Assembly: GCA_035384605.1 (NCBI GenBank)
Contig: DAOOIV010000002.1
Location: forward strand, 62,001-126,000
Origin: Phycisphaerae bacterium
Lineage (GTDB): Bacteria > Planctomycetota > Phycisphaerae > UBA1845 > PWPN01
Reading direction: 5' to 3'
DNA length: 64,000 nucleotides
The translations under genes were made by a program, and so were the position numbers. Positions 44,423-53,962 of the stretch are shown here, one piece after another (the stretch's first letter is position 1; each line of letters begins with the position of its first letter). The notes under the pieces were generated by a model that had not been told where the DNA came from, ran no database searches, and was given only the letters and a program-made list of their open reading frames with translations.

Positions 44423-46936
44423 ATGCACAGCTTGAACAAGGACTCTCGCACGCCGCTCAAACGGACACTGCACCACCCAAGCCGATTTGCTCTCTTCCTG
44501 CTGATCACTCTGGCAATTCCGGCATGCACCACTACCAAGGTCGTCATGCACGATCGCCTCGCCGCCGACGGCTCCAACTCCTTCTACATCGGCAACCGGG
44601 CACCCTTGCTGCCCGGTCCTCTGATCAAACTGCCCGTCGGCGCGGTCGAGCCCAAAGGCTGGCTCCGCAGCCAGCTACAATTCCAGGCCGAAGGCATGGT
44701 TGGGCACCTCGCCGAAATCAGCCAGTGGTGCAACTTTGCTGAAAGCGCGTGGGTGACACCCGACGGCACCGGCAAGTGGCCCTGGGAAGAGATGCCCTAT
44801 TGGCTCAAAGGTTACGTCGACCTTGGCCTGCTGCTCAAAGACCCGCGGATCATGGCCGAGGCCACTAAGTGGATCCGGGCCATCCTCGACTCCCAACGCC
44901 CCGATGGCACCTTCGGTCCCAAGGACAACTTTGTGAACAACGACCTCTGGCCGCACATGTGCATCCTCTACGCCATGCGCTCCTACTACGAGGCCACCGG
45001 AGACCCCAAGGTCATTTCCGTGATGACCAACTACTTCCGCTACGTGCAGAAGATCCCCGTAGACAAGCTCTACACGTGGGGTAAACAGTACGGCGCCGGC
45101 TGGTGGCAGTGGATTCGGGCCGGCGATCATCTCGATAGCATATACTGGCTCTACAATCAGACCGGCGAGCCGTGGCTGCTCGACCTGGCCAAGGTCAACC
45201 ACGAACGCACCGCCGACTGGACCGGCGGCATCGCCAGTTGGCATGGCGTGAACATCGCGGAGTGCTTCCGCGAACCGGCACAATACTACGTCCAGAGTCA
45301 CGATCCGAAACACTTCGCCGCTGCCGCCCGCAATTACGACGAAGTGCGCGCCAAGTTCGGCCAGGTCCCCGGCGGAATGTACGGAGCCGACGAGAATTGC
45401 CGTGAGGGCTTCCACGACCCGCGACAGGGAACCGAAACCTGCGCGTTCGTCGAGATGATGCACAGCCATGAAATCCTGCTGAAGATCAGCGGCGATGGCC
45501 TCTGGGCCGATCGCTGCGAGGAGGTGGCGTTCAACTCCTTTCCGCCGTCGCTCACACCGGACCTCAAAGGCCTGCACTACCTGACCTGCCCGAACCAGAT
45601 TCAATGCGACCGGGCCGACAAGACCCCCATGATCGAGAATCGCGGCGACATGATGTCATACACGCCATACGAGCAGTACCGCTGCTGCCAACACAACGTG
45701 GCTTTCGGCTGGCCCTATTTCGTCGAGCACCTCTGGATGGCCACACCCGGCAACGGCCTGGCCGCCGCCATGTATGCCCCCAGCAAGGTCACCGCAAGGG
45801 TCGGCGACGGAACGAAAGTCACCATCGACGAAAAGACCGACTACCCGTTCGATGACGTCATAGACCTGCACTTCTCGATGGCCCAGTCCGTTGAGTTCCC
45901 GCTCTCGCTGCGTATCCCGGGCTGGTGCAAGCTTGCCCACATTCGCATCAACGACCAAGCCCAGGAGCCCGTGTCTTCGCGCTGGGTTGTCTATACACGC
46001 AAGTGGTCCGATGGCGACAAGGTGCGCATCGAGTTGCCCATGGAAATCAGCACCCACGTCTGGACGGCCAACCGCAACAGCGTTTCGGTCAGCCGCGGAC
46101 CGCTCACTTACTCGCTCAAGATCGGCGAAAAGTGGCAGGAATACGACAACGGCAAGCCGTGGGCGGCCTACGAGGTCTTCCCCGCCACGCCGTGGAACTA
46201 CGGCCTGATCGTCAATCCCGGAGATCCGGCCACGTCCTTTGAATTCAAACGCACCGGCGTCCGCGTCGGTCAGCAACCGTTCCGCCCTGAGGCCGCTCCG
46301 GTAATGCTCAAGGCCAAGGGCAAACGTATTCCCGAGTGGCAACAGGAGAAGAACGGGCTGGTGGGCGAGGTTCCTGAAAGCCCCGTCCGCAGCGACCAAC
46401 CGGTCGAAGAACTCACGCTGATCCCGATGGGGTGCGCTCGCCTGCGCATCGCAGCTTTCCCGCGAATCGGCGACGGGCCCGACGCCAAGACCTGGAAGAA
46501 ACCCCCACCTAAGCCGGCGTTGACCGCCTCGCATTCAAACCCGGCCGACAGCCTCCAGGCCGTGGCCGATGGCGTCATCCCCAAGAGCTCGAGTGATCAA
46601 TCCATTCGTCGTTTTACTTGGTGGCCTCACCGCGGCACGAACGAATGGGTCGAACGCGCGCTGTATGAGCCTCAAACGATAGGATACTGCGAGGTATACT
46701 GGTTTGACGACGGCGGCACCGGCTCCTGCCGCGTCCCTAAGTCATGGACGATCGAGTACCGGCCCAAGAGCGGCGGACCGTGGACCTCCGTCAAGAACAC
46801 CGGTCCCTACGGCGTGGAAAAGGATACCTTCAACAAGGTGTCATTCGAACCGGTCGACGCAATCGAAATCCGCATCAAGGTCGAATTGCAGCCCGGCTTC
46901 TCCGGCGGAATCCTGGAGTGGCGCATCGGCGAGTAG
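44423..46936 (+). CDS. GH127-family beta-L-arabinofuranosidase-like lipoprotein with discoidin-like tail
   Basis: The 837-residue product has a lipoprotein-type signal (FALFLLITLAIPAC). The (alpha/alpha)6 GH127 domain shows the cysteine-based active site: Glu324 (GADENC), Glu338 and Cys340 (GTETCAF), and Cys421-Cys422 (YRCCQHN), close to the Glu322, Glu338, Cys340, Cys417 and Cys418 set of Bifidobacterium HypBA1. GH127 enzymes remove L-arabinofuranose or related sugars through a zinc-held cysteine nucleophile. A C-terminal beta-domain (TIEYRPKSGGPWTSV, VDAIEIRIKVELQPGFSGGI) resembles F5/8-type carbohydrate-binding modules. GGAG lies 7 nt before ATG 44423. Confidence 0.88.
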   Translation: MHSLNKDSRTPLKRTLHHPSRFALFLLITLAIPACTTTKVVMHDRLAADGSNSFYIGNRAPLLPGPLIKLPVGAVEPKGWLRSQLQFQAEGMVGHLAEISQWCNFAESAWVTPDGTGKWPWEEMPYWLKGYVDLGLLLKDPRIMAEATKWIRAILDSQRPDGTFGPKDNFVNNDLWPHMCILYAMRSYYEATGDPKVISVMTNYFRYVQKIPVDKLYTWGKQYGAGWWQWIRAGDHLDSIYWLYNQTGEPWLLDLAKVNHERTADWTGGIASWHGVNIAECFREPAQYYVQSHDPKHFAAAARNYDEVRAKFGQVPGGMYGADENCREGFHDPRQGTETCAFVEMMHSHEILLKISGDGLWADRCEEVAFNSFPPSLTPDLKGLHYLTCPNQIQCDRADKTPMIENRGDMMSYTPYEQYRCCQHNVAFGWPYFVEHLWMATPGNGLAAAMYAPSKVTARVGDGTKVTIDEKTDYPFDDVIDLHFSMAQSVEFPLSLRIPGWCKLAHIRINDQAQEPVSSRWVVYTRKWSDGDKVRIELPMEISTHVWTANRNSVSVSRGPLTYSLKIGEKWQEYDNGKPWAAYEVFPATPWNYGLIVNPGDPATSFEFKRTGVRVGQQPFRPEAAPVMLKAKGKRIPEWQQEKNGLVGEVPESPVRSDQPVEELTLIPMGCARLRIAAFPRIGDGPDAKTWKKPPPKPALTASHSNPADSLQAVADGVIPKSSSDQSIRRFTWWPHRGTNEWVERALYEPQTIGYCEVYWFDDGGTGSCRVPKSWTIEYRPKSGGPWTSVKNTGPYGVEKDTFNKVSFEPVDAIEIRIKVELQPGFSGGILEWRIGE

Positions 46937-47181
46937 ACCGTCGGAAACGCTGTCTGCCTCCAGCGCGTCCTGACACGGACCGCCTTTTTGCGGGTCGCAG
47001 CCAAAGCGCACCCCGAGCCGAAAAGGTACGCCCAAGCCGCACAGATGTCTGGCCATGGGTTTGCAACAATCCCGGCGACGCCCATCGCGACCAAATGGGT
47101 GGAGGTGCGATGATGATACTCCGCTCAGCGCGGAGTCTTGTGGGCCGGGGTGTGGGTGACCTTGCCGTCCGCACGCCCCCC

Positions 47182-48942
47182 TCACAAGGCCGCATCATCC
47201 GCCGCACGGCGGGCTTCTTCCCACGCTGACTCCGCTTCCTCAAGCCGCCGCTGGGCGCTTTCGTAGGCGGCCCTGGCATCCGCCGCCTCCGTTCGAGCCT
47301 GTACCAGCTTCTCACTCGCTTCCTGAGCCCGCCGGGCGGCCTGCTGGTACATCTTGGCCCGAGCCAACCTGTTCTCGGCTTCGATGTGCGTCCGGTCCAT
47401 GTGATCCAACAACTGAATCAACCTCTCGAGACCTGTCTGAATCGTCTCGCGAACCGTACGCAACTCTTCGCGCATGTTCAGGCTGGGCAGATTGGATGTT
47501 TGAAATGCCGGCTCGTCCTCCATGCCGGCAGCGTTCAGATCGCTGCTGATCTCGGCGACCTCATCCGCGGACAACTCCATCCCTTGAGCGGCTTCCGGTA
47601 TCTCGGCCGCCCCGATCAACTCCGCTTCCGGGAGCACCGAATCACCCGGCGGAATCGCACTATCGCATACTTGATCCGCCAGCGCGCCCAGGTCCGCGGT
47701 AGCCTCTTCGAACGCGGAAGCAATGGCATCGATCTCGGTACGGCTGGCCTCAATGGCCTGAGCGACCTCTTCCGCCGCCAAGTCCGGCTGACCCGCCTCA
47801 TCTTTCGGCACGCAAGCCGTATTCTGACTCGCATCTGCTTTGTCCACCTCCGTCTGATCCCTTGCGTCCGTCACCTCTTGAGCACGGCCGCCGTTCTCCG
47901 GAATCGATCGCGAGGCATCAACCGCGTCAGTCGCGTCGATTCCGCTGCCTTCCGTCACCGACTCTTGGCCCGCCGGTGAAGGATTCGCCTGTCCGGCAAG
48001 CAACATGTCCGCAAGCTGGTCGAGCGAGACCTCGCTATCCGGCAAGCCGGCCTGCTCAGCCATGATCTGTTCGAGAGGGTCGACTGTCGCCTCGCCACCG
48101 GCAGTCCCCTCGGCAACTCCGGCTTTCCCAGTGAGTGAGTCGCCCTCGGTCATGCCCTCCACCTCATCCGCCTTTTCACCTTCCGTGACCCCCTCGGCTT
48201 CGAGATCCTCAACCGACAAGCCTTCCTCGTCGAACTCGTCGCCGACGCCTGACATATCGCTGGTCTCACCGGCAAGTGCGCCCTCGGCTATTCCCATCGC
48301 TTCTCGTAGCGCCGCCTCCACCGGATCGGACTCCGTCGTTCCCGCCGATGACTCGGCCGGTACCTGTTGACCGCTGGCCGGTTCCGCAGAAGCCGGCTGC
48401 TGACCAGAGGCCGCTCCCGTCTCGCTTGCATTCTCGCTAGCCGGCGTCTCGGAAACACCGCTGGTCTCTGGCGCGGCCCGGCGAGCGGCCACGGCCTTGT
48501 TCAGCATTGCTTGCTTGAATGCTTGGCCCACCCTCCCCGCAGAAGGCTTGCCCGACGCCGTAACTTCGTTGCCGACGTCCTCGTGAAAGTCGTTGCTTTC
48601 CTTCTCCACTGCGGCCATGTCGATTTCTCCCCTGGCTGTCGGAAAGTCGGCGTCAAGCTTGGCAATGGCTTCCCCGGTCGACGGATGCATGGCATCGCGC
48701 AGAATCGCGACCATATCCTTGATGTCTTCCGCAGTTCGCCCGCCTTCCTCCGCCGCGCCCGACTTCACCGCAGCCAGCCGGTCCTCCAGGGCTTCCACCA
48801 GCTCCGGCGTCGCTCCCTGGGCGAAGCTGGACATCAACTCCAGCTCTGTGCGCAGCGCGATCACATCCTCGTCGTTCCCGACCGTTACAGGTCTCACCGC
48901 GCCTTGCCGGGCAATCTGGTAGGTCTGCGGATAACTGGCCAC
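47182..48942 (-). CDS. Long acidic protein with C-terminal coiled coil, unknown function
   Basis: I do not recognise a family. The start is GTG 48942, because GGAGGAGG lies 5 nt upstream; the frame is open to 49023. The 586-residue product has a short conserved-looking head (YPQTYQIARQGAVRPVTVGN) that resembles nothing I can name, then about 350 residues that are low-complexity and dominated by Glu, Ala, Ser, Asp and Gly with few aromatic residues. The last 110 residues (RTVRETIQTGLERLIQLLDH to QRRLEEAESAWEEARRAADD) form a long charged helix or coiled coil. No signal peptide or membrane segment is present. Codon use is uniform with the chromosome. A cytoplasmic scaffold or structural protein is possible. 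Confidence 0.65.
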   Translation of the reverse strand: MASYPQTYQIARQGAVRPVTVGNDEDVIALRTELELMSSFAQGATPELVEALEDRLAAVKSGAAEEGGRTAEDIKDMVAILRDAMHPSTGEAIAKLDADFPTARGEIDMAAVEKESNDFHEDVGNEVTASGKPSAGRVGQAFKQAMLNKAVAARRAAPETSGVSETPASENASETGAASGQQPASAEPASGQQVPAESSAGTTESDPVEAALREAMGIAEGALAGETSDMSGVGDEFDEEGLSVEDLEAEGVTEGEKADEVEGMTEGDSLTGKAGVAEGTAGGEATVDPLEQIMAEQAGLPDSEVSLDQLADMLLAGQANPSPAGQESVTEGSGIDATDAVDASRSIPENGGRAQEVTDARDQTEVDKADASQNTACVPKDEAGQPDLAAEEVAQAIEASRTEIDAIASAFEEATADLGALADQVCDSAIPPGDSVLPEAELIGAAEIPEAAQGMELSADEVAEISSDLNAAGMEDEPAFQTSNLPSLNMREELRTVRETIQTGLERLIQLLDHMDRTHIEAENRLARAKMYQQAARRAQEASEKLVQARTEAADARAAYESAQRRLEEAESAWEEARRAADDAAL

Positions 48943-50022
48943 CCGCACCTCCTCCGCCCGCCACCAGCGGAGACCATCGGCCCCTTGTCCACGACCCCAG
49001 AGGGCAGCCAACGCTGCCGCCACCGGTCCGAGCGGTCAGACGGAACGACCTATCATTTATCGACTTCCGTGACATGCTGCGTAATATCTGCTTACCGCCC
49101 CCGCTTCAGACCCGAGAAAAAAGCACCCCGGAGGGCCATCCCGGCGCGCGTTTTTCAGGCTCCCGGAGATACCCGGTACCAAACCCTCATTCCACGCCGC
49201 ACAGTACTGCCGTGGTATCGCTTATAGGACGATGGAACCATTCGCCGCAACCGGTGTGAGAAGGTTCCCCGCCCGACAGTGACCACAACGCGCCGGACAC
49301 GAACAGCCCCCACGGCTCACGCCCCCTTGAAAAACCGCCAACGGCCCACCTCACCGGCAATCGGCTGCCCAACGCCAGAAAAGAATGCTGAATGACCGTG
49401 CAGAATCTCGCAACGCCGGGTGAGGATGCTGGCAAAGACAATGGAATTGACCTCAACGCCGCCTGACCACCCACGGTCATTGGCCTCTTCCGGCCCGACT
49501 GCCACCCGTCCTGGACGCATCTTTCTCAAGCATTCGCTAGCCCGACGCCCTCGTCGCCGATTATCGTTCTTCCGATCCCCAACCCAAGGCGGCCTTCGGC
49601 CGCAACCAAGAAGGGCAGTCCGTTTACGACCACAAGCCCTTGTTTGCAGGCGGGTTACGCCTTGCAGCCAGCAAGATGCACGCAAAATGCGCACCAGTCC
49701 CGACGGAAGAGACTAACCCAACCATCACGCCCTTCCCGCATAGCAGATGCTCGCTCTGGACACGTATTTCAGTTACGGCGTCCAACCCCCTCCTACGCCC
49801 CTCGCTCCCCAAACCGATACTCTCGTCCCAAACCCCCAGCGCCGAGGCAGACCGCCTCGTCATGGGCTGCAACCCAAACGCACTGCGGTCTTGAAACACG
49901 CGCCGCAAGCCGCAGTCATCTGGCCGGGAGGTTCCAGACCCCGCTGCGCAGGAACGTTGCCATACTATCACGGGGGTCTTGACTTCGGCGCGTGAGCCCT
50001 TTACCGTTCAGGAAACAGTCCT
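48943..50022. other. About 1.1 kb without a supported gene before tRNA-Gly
   Basis: Several short frames exist on both strands but none has a good ribosome binding site together with family-like sequence, and their products are Arg/Pro/Ser/Gly-rich as expected of chance frames. It should contain the promoter of the acidic protein and of the tRNA. I see no transposase, rRNA or repeat array. Confidence 0.5.
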
Positions 50023-50094
<72 letters not shown>

Positions 50095-50165
50095 GTGAAC
50101 GTAAATACGCCAGCCCTCGAACGTTACGAGGACCTGCCGACGGTCGGCAGTGCGGCTTGAGACGC

Positions 50166-50181
50166 AAAACCGCGCGGTTTT
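50166..50181. repeat. 16-bp perfect palindrome before the integrase gene
   Basis: AAAACCGCGCGGTTTT is perfectly symmetrical, followed by ACACCGCGC that could compete for the same arm. It lies 31 bp before the integrase ATG in the leader or promoter. It may be an operator or an mRNA hairpin; the U-run at its end also gives it a terminator-like look. Confidence 0.5.
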
Positions 50182-50211
50182 ACACCGCGCAAGCGTTTCG
50201 GAGGCCGATAC

Positions 50212-51555
50212 ATGCCGACGAAGGTTCCTTCCTACCGTAAGCGCAAAGGCTACAGCCAGGCACTGGTCACTCTCACGGATGCCGCAACGCGGCGACGCCG
50301 CGACTACTGGCTCGGCGAGCATGGCACGCCTGAGAGCCGTGAGGCGTATCACCGCATCATCGCCCAATGGGAGGCCGCTGGCCGCCGATTGCCTGCCAAT
50401 GACTCTGCGGGAGCCTGCTCCGCGACCACCACGAGCGTGACGATCACGGAACTGGTCCGCGATTACTGGCGATGGGCCGAGGAGTACTACCGGCCCAAGC
50501 ACACGCAGGCTTTGATCTGCGCACTGCGATTGATGCGCCAGTACTACGGCCAGACACTCGCGGCCGAGTTCGGCCCCAAGAAGCTGCGTCTCCTTCGCGA
50601 GGAGATGATTCGCGGCGACGAGGGGGCCGTTCCACCGCGTCGAGCCTGGGCACGCAAGTTCATCAACTCCCAGGTCCAGCGCATTCGCCACATGTTCAAG
50701 TGGGCCGTGGCCCGCGAGATGGTGCCCGCGTCGGTCTATCAGGCGCTCTGCACGCTCGAGCCGCTCAAACGCGGCCGTACCACCGCCCGCGAAGGCCGTA
50801 AGGTGGGGCCGGTATCGCAACCGCTGCTTGATGCTACGCTGCCGCTGCTCAGCCGCCCGGTCAGGGCCCTGGTCGATCTCCAGCTCCTTACCGGGGCACG
50901 CCCCGGGGAGTTGCTCGAACTGCGAGCCTGCGACCTGGAGATCGACGAGAAGGCGGGCATCTGGACCTACCGCCCGGAAAGACACAAGAACGTCCATCGC
51001 GAGCACGATCGCATCATCTACTTCGGCCCCCGCGCCCAAGCGGTCATCCGACCATTCCTGGGCAACCGCCCGACCACCGCATTCCTGTTCAGCCCGGCGG
51101 ACGCGGAGGCCGAACGTCGTGAGGCGCTGCACGCCGCGCGAACGACGCCGCTTTCTTGCGGCAATCGTCCCGGCACAAATCGCCGCGATGAGCCAGCCTG
51201 CTCGCCTGGCGACCGCTACACAACGAACACGTATGCCCAGGCGATTCGCTACGCGTGTGACCGGGCATACCCGCCGCCGTTGCCCTTCGGCCGCGAGAAG
51301 AAGGAGACCAAGAAGGCCTGGCGTGAGCGACTCAAGAAGAAGCCCGAGCTCAAGGAGCAGCTTTTGGAGTGGCAACGGGCGCACCGCTGGCATCCCCACC
51401 AACTCCGTCATAACGCGGCGACGCTGCTCCGACGCGAGTTCGGCCTGGAGGCCGCCCAACTGGCCTTGGGCCACGCCAGTGCGCAGATCACCGACGCCGT
51501 CTACGCCGAACGCGACCACGCCAAGGTGGTTGAGATCATGCGGAAGATCGGCTGA
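50212..51555 (+). CDS. int: Tyrosine recombinase/integrase
   Basis: The 447-residue protein is a phage-type tyrosine integrase. An N-terminal core-binding SAM-like domain (ELVRDYWRWAEEYYRPKHTQ) precedes the catalytic domain with Arg230 (TGARPGE), Lys259 (RHKNVH), the HxxR box His396-Arg399 (HPHQLRH), His421 (LGHAS) and the nucleophile Tyr431 (DAVYAE). All catalytic residues are present, so it should be active. A Lys-rich insertion (REKKETKKAWRERLKKKPEL) precedes the HxxR box. GGAGG lies 7 nt before the ATG. It sits next to tRNA-Gly and defines the left end of the element. Confidence 0.95.
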   Translation: MPTKVPSYRKRKGYSQALVTLTDAATRRRRDYWLGEHGTPESREAYHRIIAQWEAAGRRLPANDSAGACSATTTSVTITELVRDYWRWAEEYYRPKHTQALICALRLMRQYYGQTLAAEFGPKKLRLLREEMIRGDEGAVPPRRAWARKFINSQVQRIRHMFKWAVAREMVPASVYQALCTLEPLKRGRTTAREGRKVGPVSQPLLDATLPLLSRPVRALVDLQLLTGARPGELLELRACDLEIDEKAGIWTYRPERHKNVHREHDRIIYFGPRAQAVIRPFLGNRPTTAFLFSPADAEAERREALHAARTTPLSCGNRPGTNRRDEPACSPGDRYTTNTYAQAIRYACDRAYPPPLPFGREKKETKKAWRERLKKKPELKEQLLEWQRAHRWHPHQLRHNAATLLRREFGLEAAQLALGHASAQITDAVYAERDHAKVVEIMRKIG

Positions 51556-51586
51556 CGCCCGTCGTCACGCCAGCGCGAAGCTTTGC

Positions 51587-51622
51587 GCCGGGCTGTCGAG
51601 TTACCAAACTCGGCAGCCCGGC
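51587..51622 (+). terminator. Strong hairpin after the integrase gene
   Basis: GCCGGGCTGTCGAGTT (51587-51602) and AACTCGGCAGCCCGGC (51607-51622) form a 16-bp stem with one G-U pair and an ACCA loop, 32 nt after the integrase stop. A T-rich run (CATTTTTC) comes 10 nt later. It probably terminates the integrase message; it also shares GAGTTACC with the repeats downstream. Confidence 0.65.
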
Positions 51623-51696
51623 CTCGTTCCACATTTTTCTGCGAATTCGTAACCGCTTGTCACATGGGCTGTTACGCATCTCGCCAGCCGCTTGTA

Positions 51697-51728
51697 GCGC
51701 GGTAACTGGAGTTACCGAGTTACCGCGC
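51697..51728. repeat. Inverted repeat and GAGTTACC repeats before the DUF1580 gene
   Basis: GCGCGGTAACT (51697-51707) and AGTTACCGCGC (51718-51728) are perfect 11-bp arms around 10 nt. The octamer GAGTTACC occurs at 51709-51716 and 51717-51724 in tandem and again in the hairpin at 51598-51605. This looks like a protein-binding array for a repressor, excisionase or integrase accessory factor, next to the small HTH gene that follows. Confidence 0.6.
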
Positions 51729-51789
51729 GAAATCGTGTTGTAAGAACCCGTGCAGAGGATGCATGGCCGGCAAGGCCGTGGAGGTTTCG

Positions 51790-52161
51790 ATGCACGGGCA
51801 AACGATCACAGACGCACACATCACCCTGACGGAGGCGGCCAATATCGCGCCGGGCCGACCGTCGGCGAATTGCATCTGGCGCTGGTGCCGGCGCGGCGTA
51901 CGGTCGCGGAACGGCGATCGCGTTCGCCTCCAGCACATGCGGATCGGCGGCAAGATCTTCACCACCGCCCGGTGGCTCGAGGAGTTCGGCCGGGCACTGG
52001 CGGACGCGGACGCCCGCTACTTCGACTTGTGCGAGGCCGCCTCGCACGCCGCCGCGGCGGGGCCGCGACGACGGCGCCTGCGGTCACCATCCGCGTTTGA
52101 GGAACAGCGTCGCCGCGAGATCGCGGAAGCCGAGCGCGAACTCGAGGAGGCCGGCCTGTGA
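51790..52161 (+). CDS. DUF1580-type small DNA-binding protein
   Basis: The N-terminal 70 residues (LTEAANIAPGRPSANCIWRW, CRRGVRSRNGDRVRLQHMRI, GGKIFTTARWLEEF) match DUF1580, a helix-turn-helix-like domain seen in planctomycete phages and islands, related in layout to excisionases. The remaining part is helical and highly basic then acidic (PRRRRLRSPS, EAERELEEAGL). GTG-GAGG 5 nt before ATG 51790 favours this start; ATG 51763 is also possible. It lies just after a repeat array, so a role as excisionase or regulator is attractive. Its stop overlaps the start of the next gene (GTGA). Confidence 0.75.
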   Translation: MHGQTITDAHITLTEAANIAPGRPSANCIWRWCRRGVRSRNGDRVRLQHMRIGGKIFTTARWLEEFGRALADADARYFDLCEAASHAAAAGPRRRRLRSPSAFEEQRRREIAEAERELEEAGL

Positions 52162-53054
52162 GAACCAACAAATGCCTTCCGCTCGTGCGGATCGGCCAAG
52201 GGACAAGCCAGAGGGACATCTACCCCGAGGAGATCATGACCCCCAAGAACGGCATCGACCTTCGTTTCCTGATCCGCGAGCCCGCAGAGGTATACCACGC
52301 GAAGGCCAAGGACTACCTGAGCGCCCACGCCCTGGCCGACTTCCGACGCTGCCCGCTGCTGTACCGCAAGAAGCAGCTCGGCCTGATCCCCGATCACGAC
52401 AGCACGTTCTATCTGATCGGGCGTGCGGCCCACACGCTGATCCTCGAAGGGCGCGAACGCTACGCCCGCGAGTTCGCCGTCGGAGGCCCGATCAATCCGA
52501 AGACCGGCCAGCCGTTCGGGTCGAACACGAAGGCCTTTGCCGAGTGGGCGGCGCAGCAGAGCAAGGCCGTACTCAGCGACGACCAGGCCGCCCTCGTGGA
52601 ACAGATGGCGGCGGCGGTCAAGGGGCATGAACTTGCCCGTGAGCTGCTGGCCGACGGCTCGGCCGAGGGTGTGGTTCGCTGCGAGTACGAGGGCCACGCG
52701 TGCCAGGCGCGGATCGATTGGATCAGCGCCGATCGCGATCAGGGGATCGTGGACCTCAAGACCGCCGACACCATCGACAGCTTCGAGCTCTCGGCATCGG
52801 CGTTCGGCTACATGCACCAGTTGGCGTTCTACCGGGCGCTGGTCGCGCGGGTCAGCGGCCGCATCCTGCCCGTCCACCTGATCGCCGTCGAGAAGCGCGA
52901 ACCCTATCGCTGCGGCGTGTGGCGCATCAGCCCCGCCGTGCTCGATGCCGCCCAAGAGCAGAACGAAAGCGACCTTCAACAGCTGTCCCGGTGCCGGGCA
53001 ACCGGCATCTGGCCGACGCGCTACGAGGCGTTGCGAACGATCGACCGGCTGTGA
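52158..53054 (+). CDS. PD-(D/E)XK-type exonuclease, phage recombination (RecE/lambda-exo-like)
   Basis: The fold motifs are in order: a helix with His (IGRAAHTLILEG), the Asp in CQARIDWIS, the catalytic DLK in GIVDLKTAD and the QxxxY motif in YMHQLAFYRAL. This is the pattern of PDDEXK exonucleases used in phage single-strand-annealing recombination. An upstream segment DFRRCPLLYRKKQLGLIPDH is typical of the DUF3799/exodeoxyribonuclease VIII-like group. The start GTG 52158 overlaps the previous stop and has GAGGAGG 7 nt upstream; ATG 52236 also has a usable ribosome binding site. It is followed by Sak4 and DUF669 genes, which fit the same role. Confidence 0.85.
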   Translation: MRTNKCLPLVRIGQGTSQRDIYPEEIMTPKNGIDLRFLIREPAEVYHAKAKDYLSAHALADFRRCPLLYRKKQLGLIPDHDSTFYLIGRAAHTLILEGRERYAREFAVGGPINPKTGQPFGSNTKAFAEWAAQQSKAVLSDDQAALVEQMAAAVKGHELARELLADGSAEGVVRCEYEGHACQARIDWISADRDQGIVDLKTADTIDSFELSASAFGYMHQLAFYRALVARVSGRILPVHLIAVEKREPYRCGVWRISPAVLDAAQEQNESDLQQLSRCRATGIWPTRYEALRTIDRL

Positions 53055-53176
53055 GCCCCGACCCGGGGCCGGATGGTGTGGCTGCGGAGGCCTTTCGCCG
53101 GAAGCCCACCGCAGTCGGGACGACCTGTACCGGCCCCGAGTCCGGATTCACGGTCACGAACAGACAAGGAGGAACC

Positions 53177-53959
53177 ATGAGCCTTATGAATCAGATCCAA
53201 CGAGGCAAGGCCGAGATGCCCCGGCGCGTGCTGGTGTACGGCACACAGGGCATCGGCAAATCCACGTTCGGCTCGATGGCCGATCGCCCCGTCTTCATCC
53301 AGACGGAGGACGGGCTCGGCGGCATCGACTGCGAGCGGTTTCCGCTGGCGGCGAAGTACGGCGACGTGCTGAGCGCCCTGGCCGAGCTCTACACCGCGCC
53401 GCACGAATTCGGCACGGTCGTGCTCGACAGCCTCGACTGGCTCGAACGCCTGATCTGGGCCGAGGTCTGCCGGGCCCGGGGTGTCGAGAGCATCGAGGAC
53501 ATCGGCTACCAGAAGGGCTACACGTTCGCGCTGACGCAGTGGCGCGAGGTGCTCGAAGGCCTCAACGCCCTGCGGACCGATCGGGGCATGCAGGCCATTC
53601 TGATCGCCCACGCCAAGATCGAGCGATTCGAGAACCCCGAGACCGACGCCTATGACCGCTATGTGCCCCGCCTGCACAAGCTGGCCTCGGCCCTCGTGCA
53701 GGAGTGGTGCGACGAGGTGCTGTTCGCCACGTATCGCGTTCACACCCGCAAGGTCGGCGAGCAGTTCGGCCAGGACAGGCACAAGGGCATCGGCACGGGC
53801 GAGCGAATCATCCGCACGACCGAGCGCCCTGCCCATGTCGCCAAGAACCGGCTGAGCCTGCCGGACGAGATCCCCCTGGACTATCGCATCTACGCCGCGT
53901 TCGTTCGCGGCGAGAACCCGTTGGCTATGTCGGAACAACCTGCAGAGCAAGGAGCGTAA
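53177..53959 (+). CDS. Sak4-like phage RecA/Rad51-type ATPase (AAA_24)
   Basis: The 260-residue protein has Walker A GTQGIGKST (about 22-30), Walker B FGTVVLDSLDW and the conserved ILIAHAKIERFENPETDAYD segment of phage AAA_24/Sak4 proteins. Sak4 proteins are single-domain relatives of RecA that promote strand annealing with a phage SSB. ATG 53177 is chosen for GGAGG 4-5 nt upstream; the open frame begins much earlier inside the nuclease gene without similarity. The next gene encodes a DUF669 protein, the usual Sak4 partner. The cassette of nuclease, Sak4 and SSB-like protein is a common recombination module of temperate phages. Confidence 0.88.
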   Translation: MSLMNQIQRGKAEMPRRVLVYGTQGIGKSTFGSMADRPVFIQTEDGLGGIDCERFPLAAKYGDVLSALAELYTAPHEFGTVVLDSLDWLERLIWAEVCRARGVESIEDIGYQKGYTFALTQWREVLEGLNALRTDRGMQAILIAHAKIERFENPETDAYDRYVPRLHKLASALVQEWCDEVLFATYRVHTRKVGEQFGQDRHKGIGTGERIIRTTERPAHVAKNRLSLPDEIPLDYRIYAAFVRGENPLAMSEQPAEQGA

Positions 53960-53962
53960 GCA

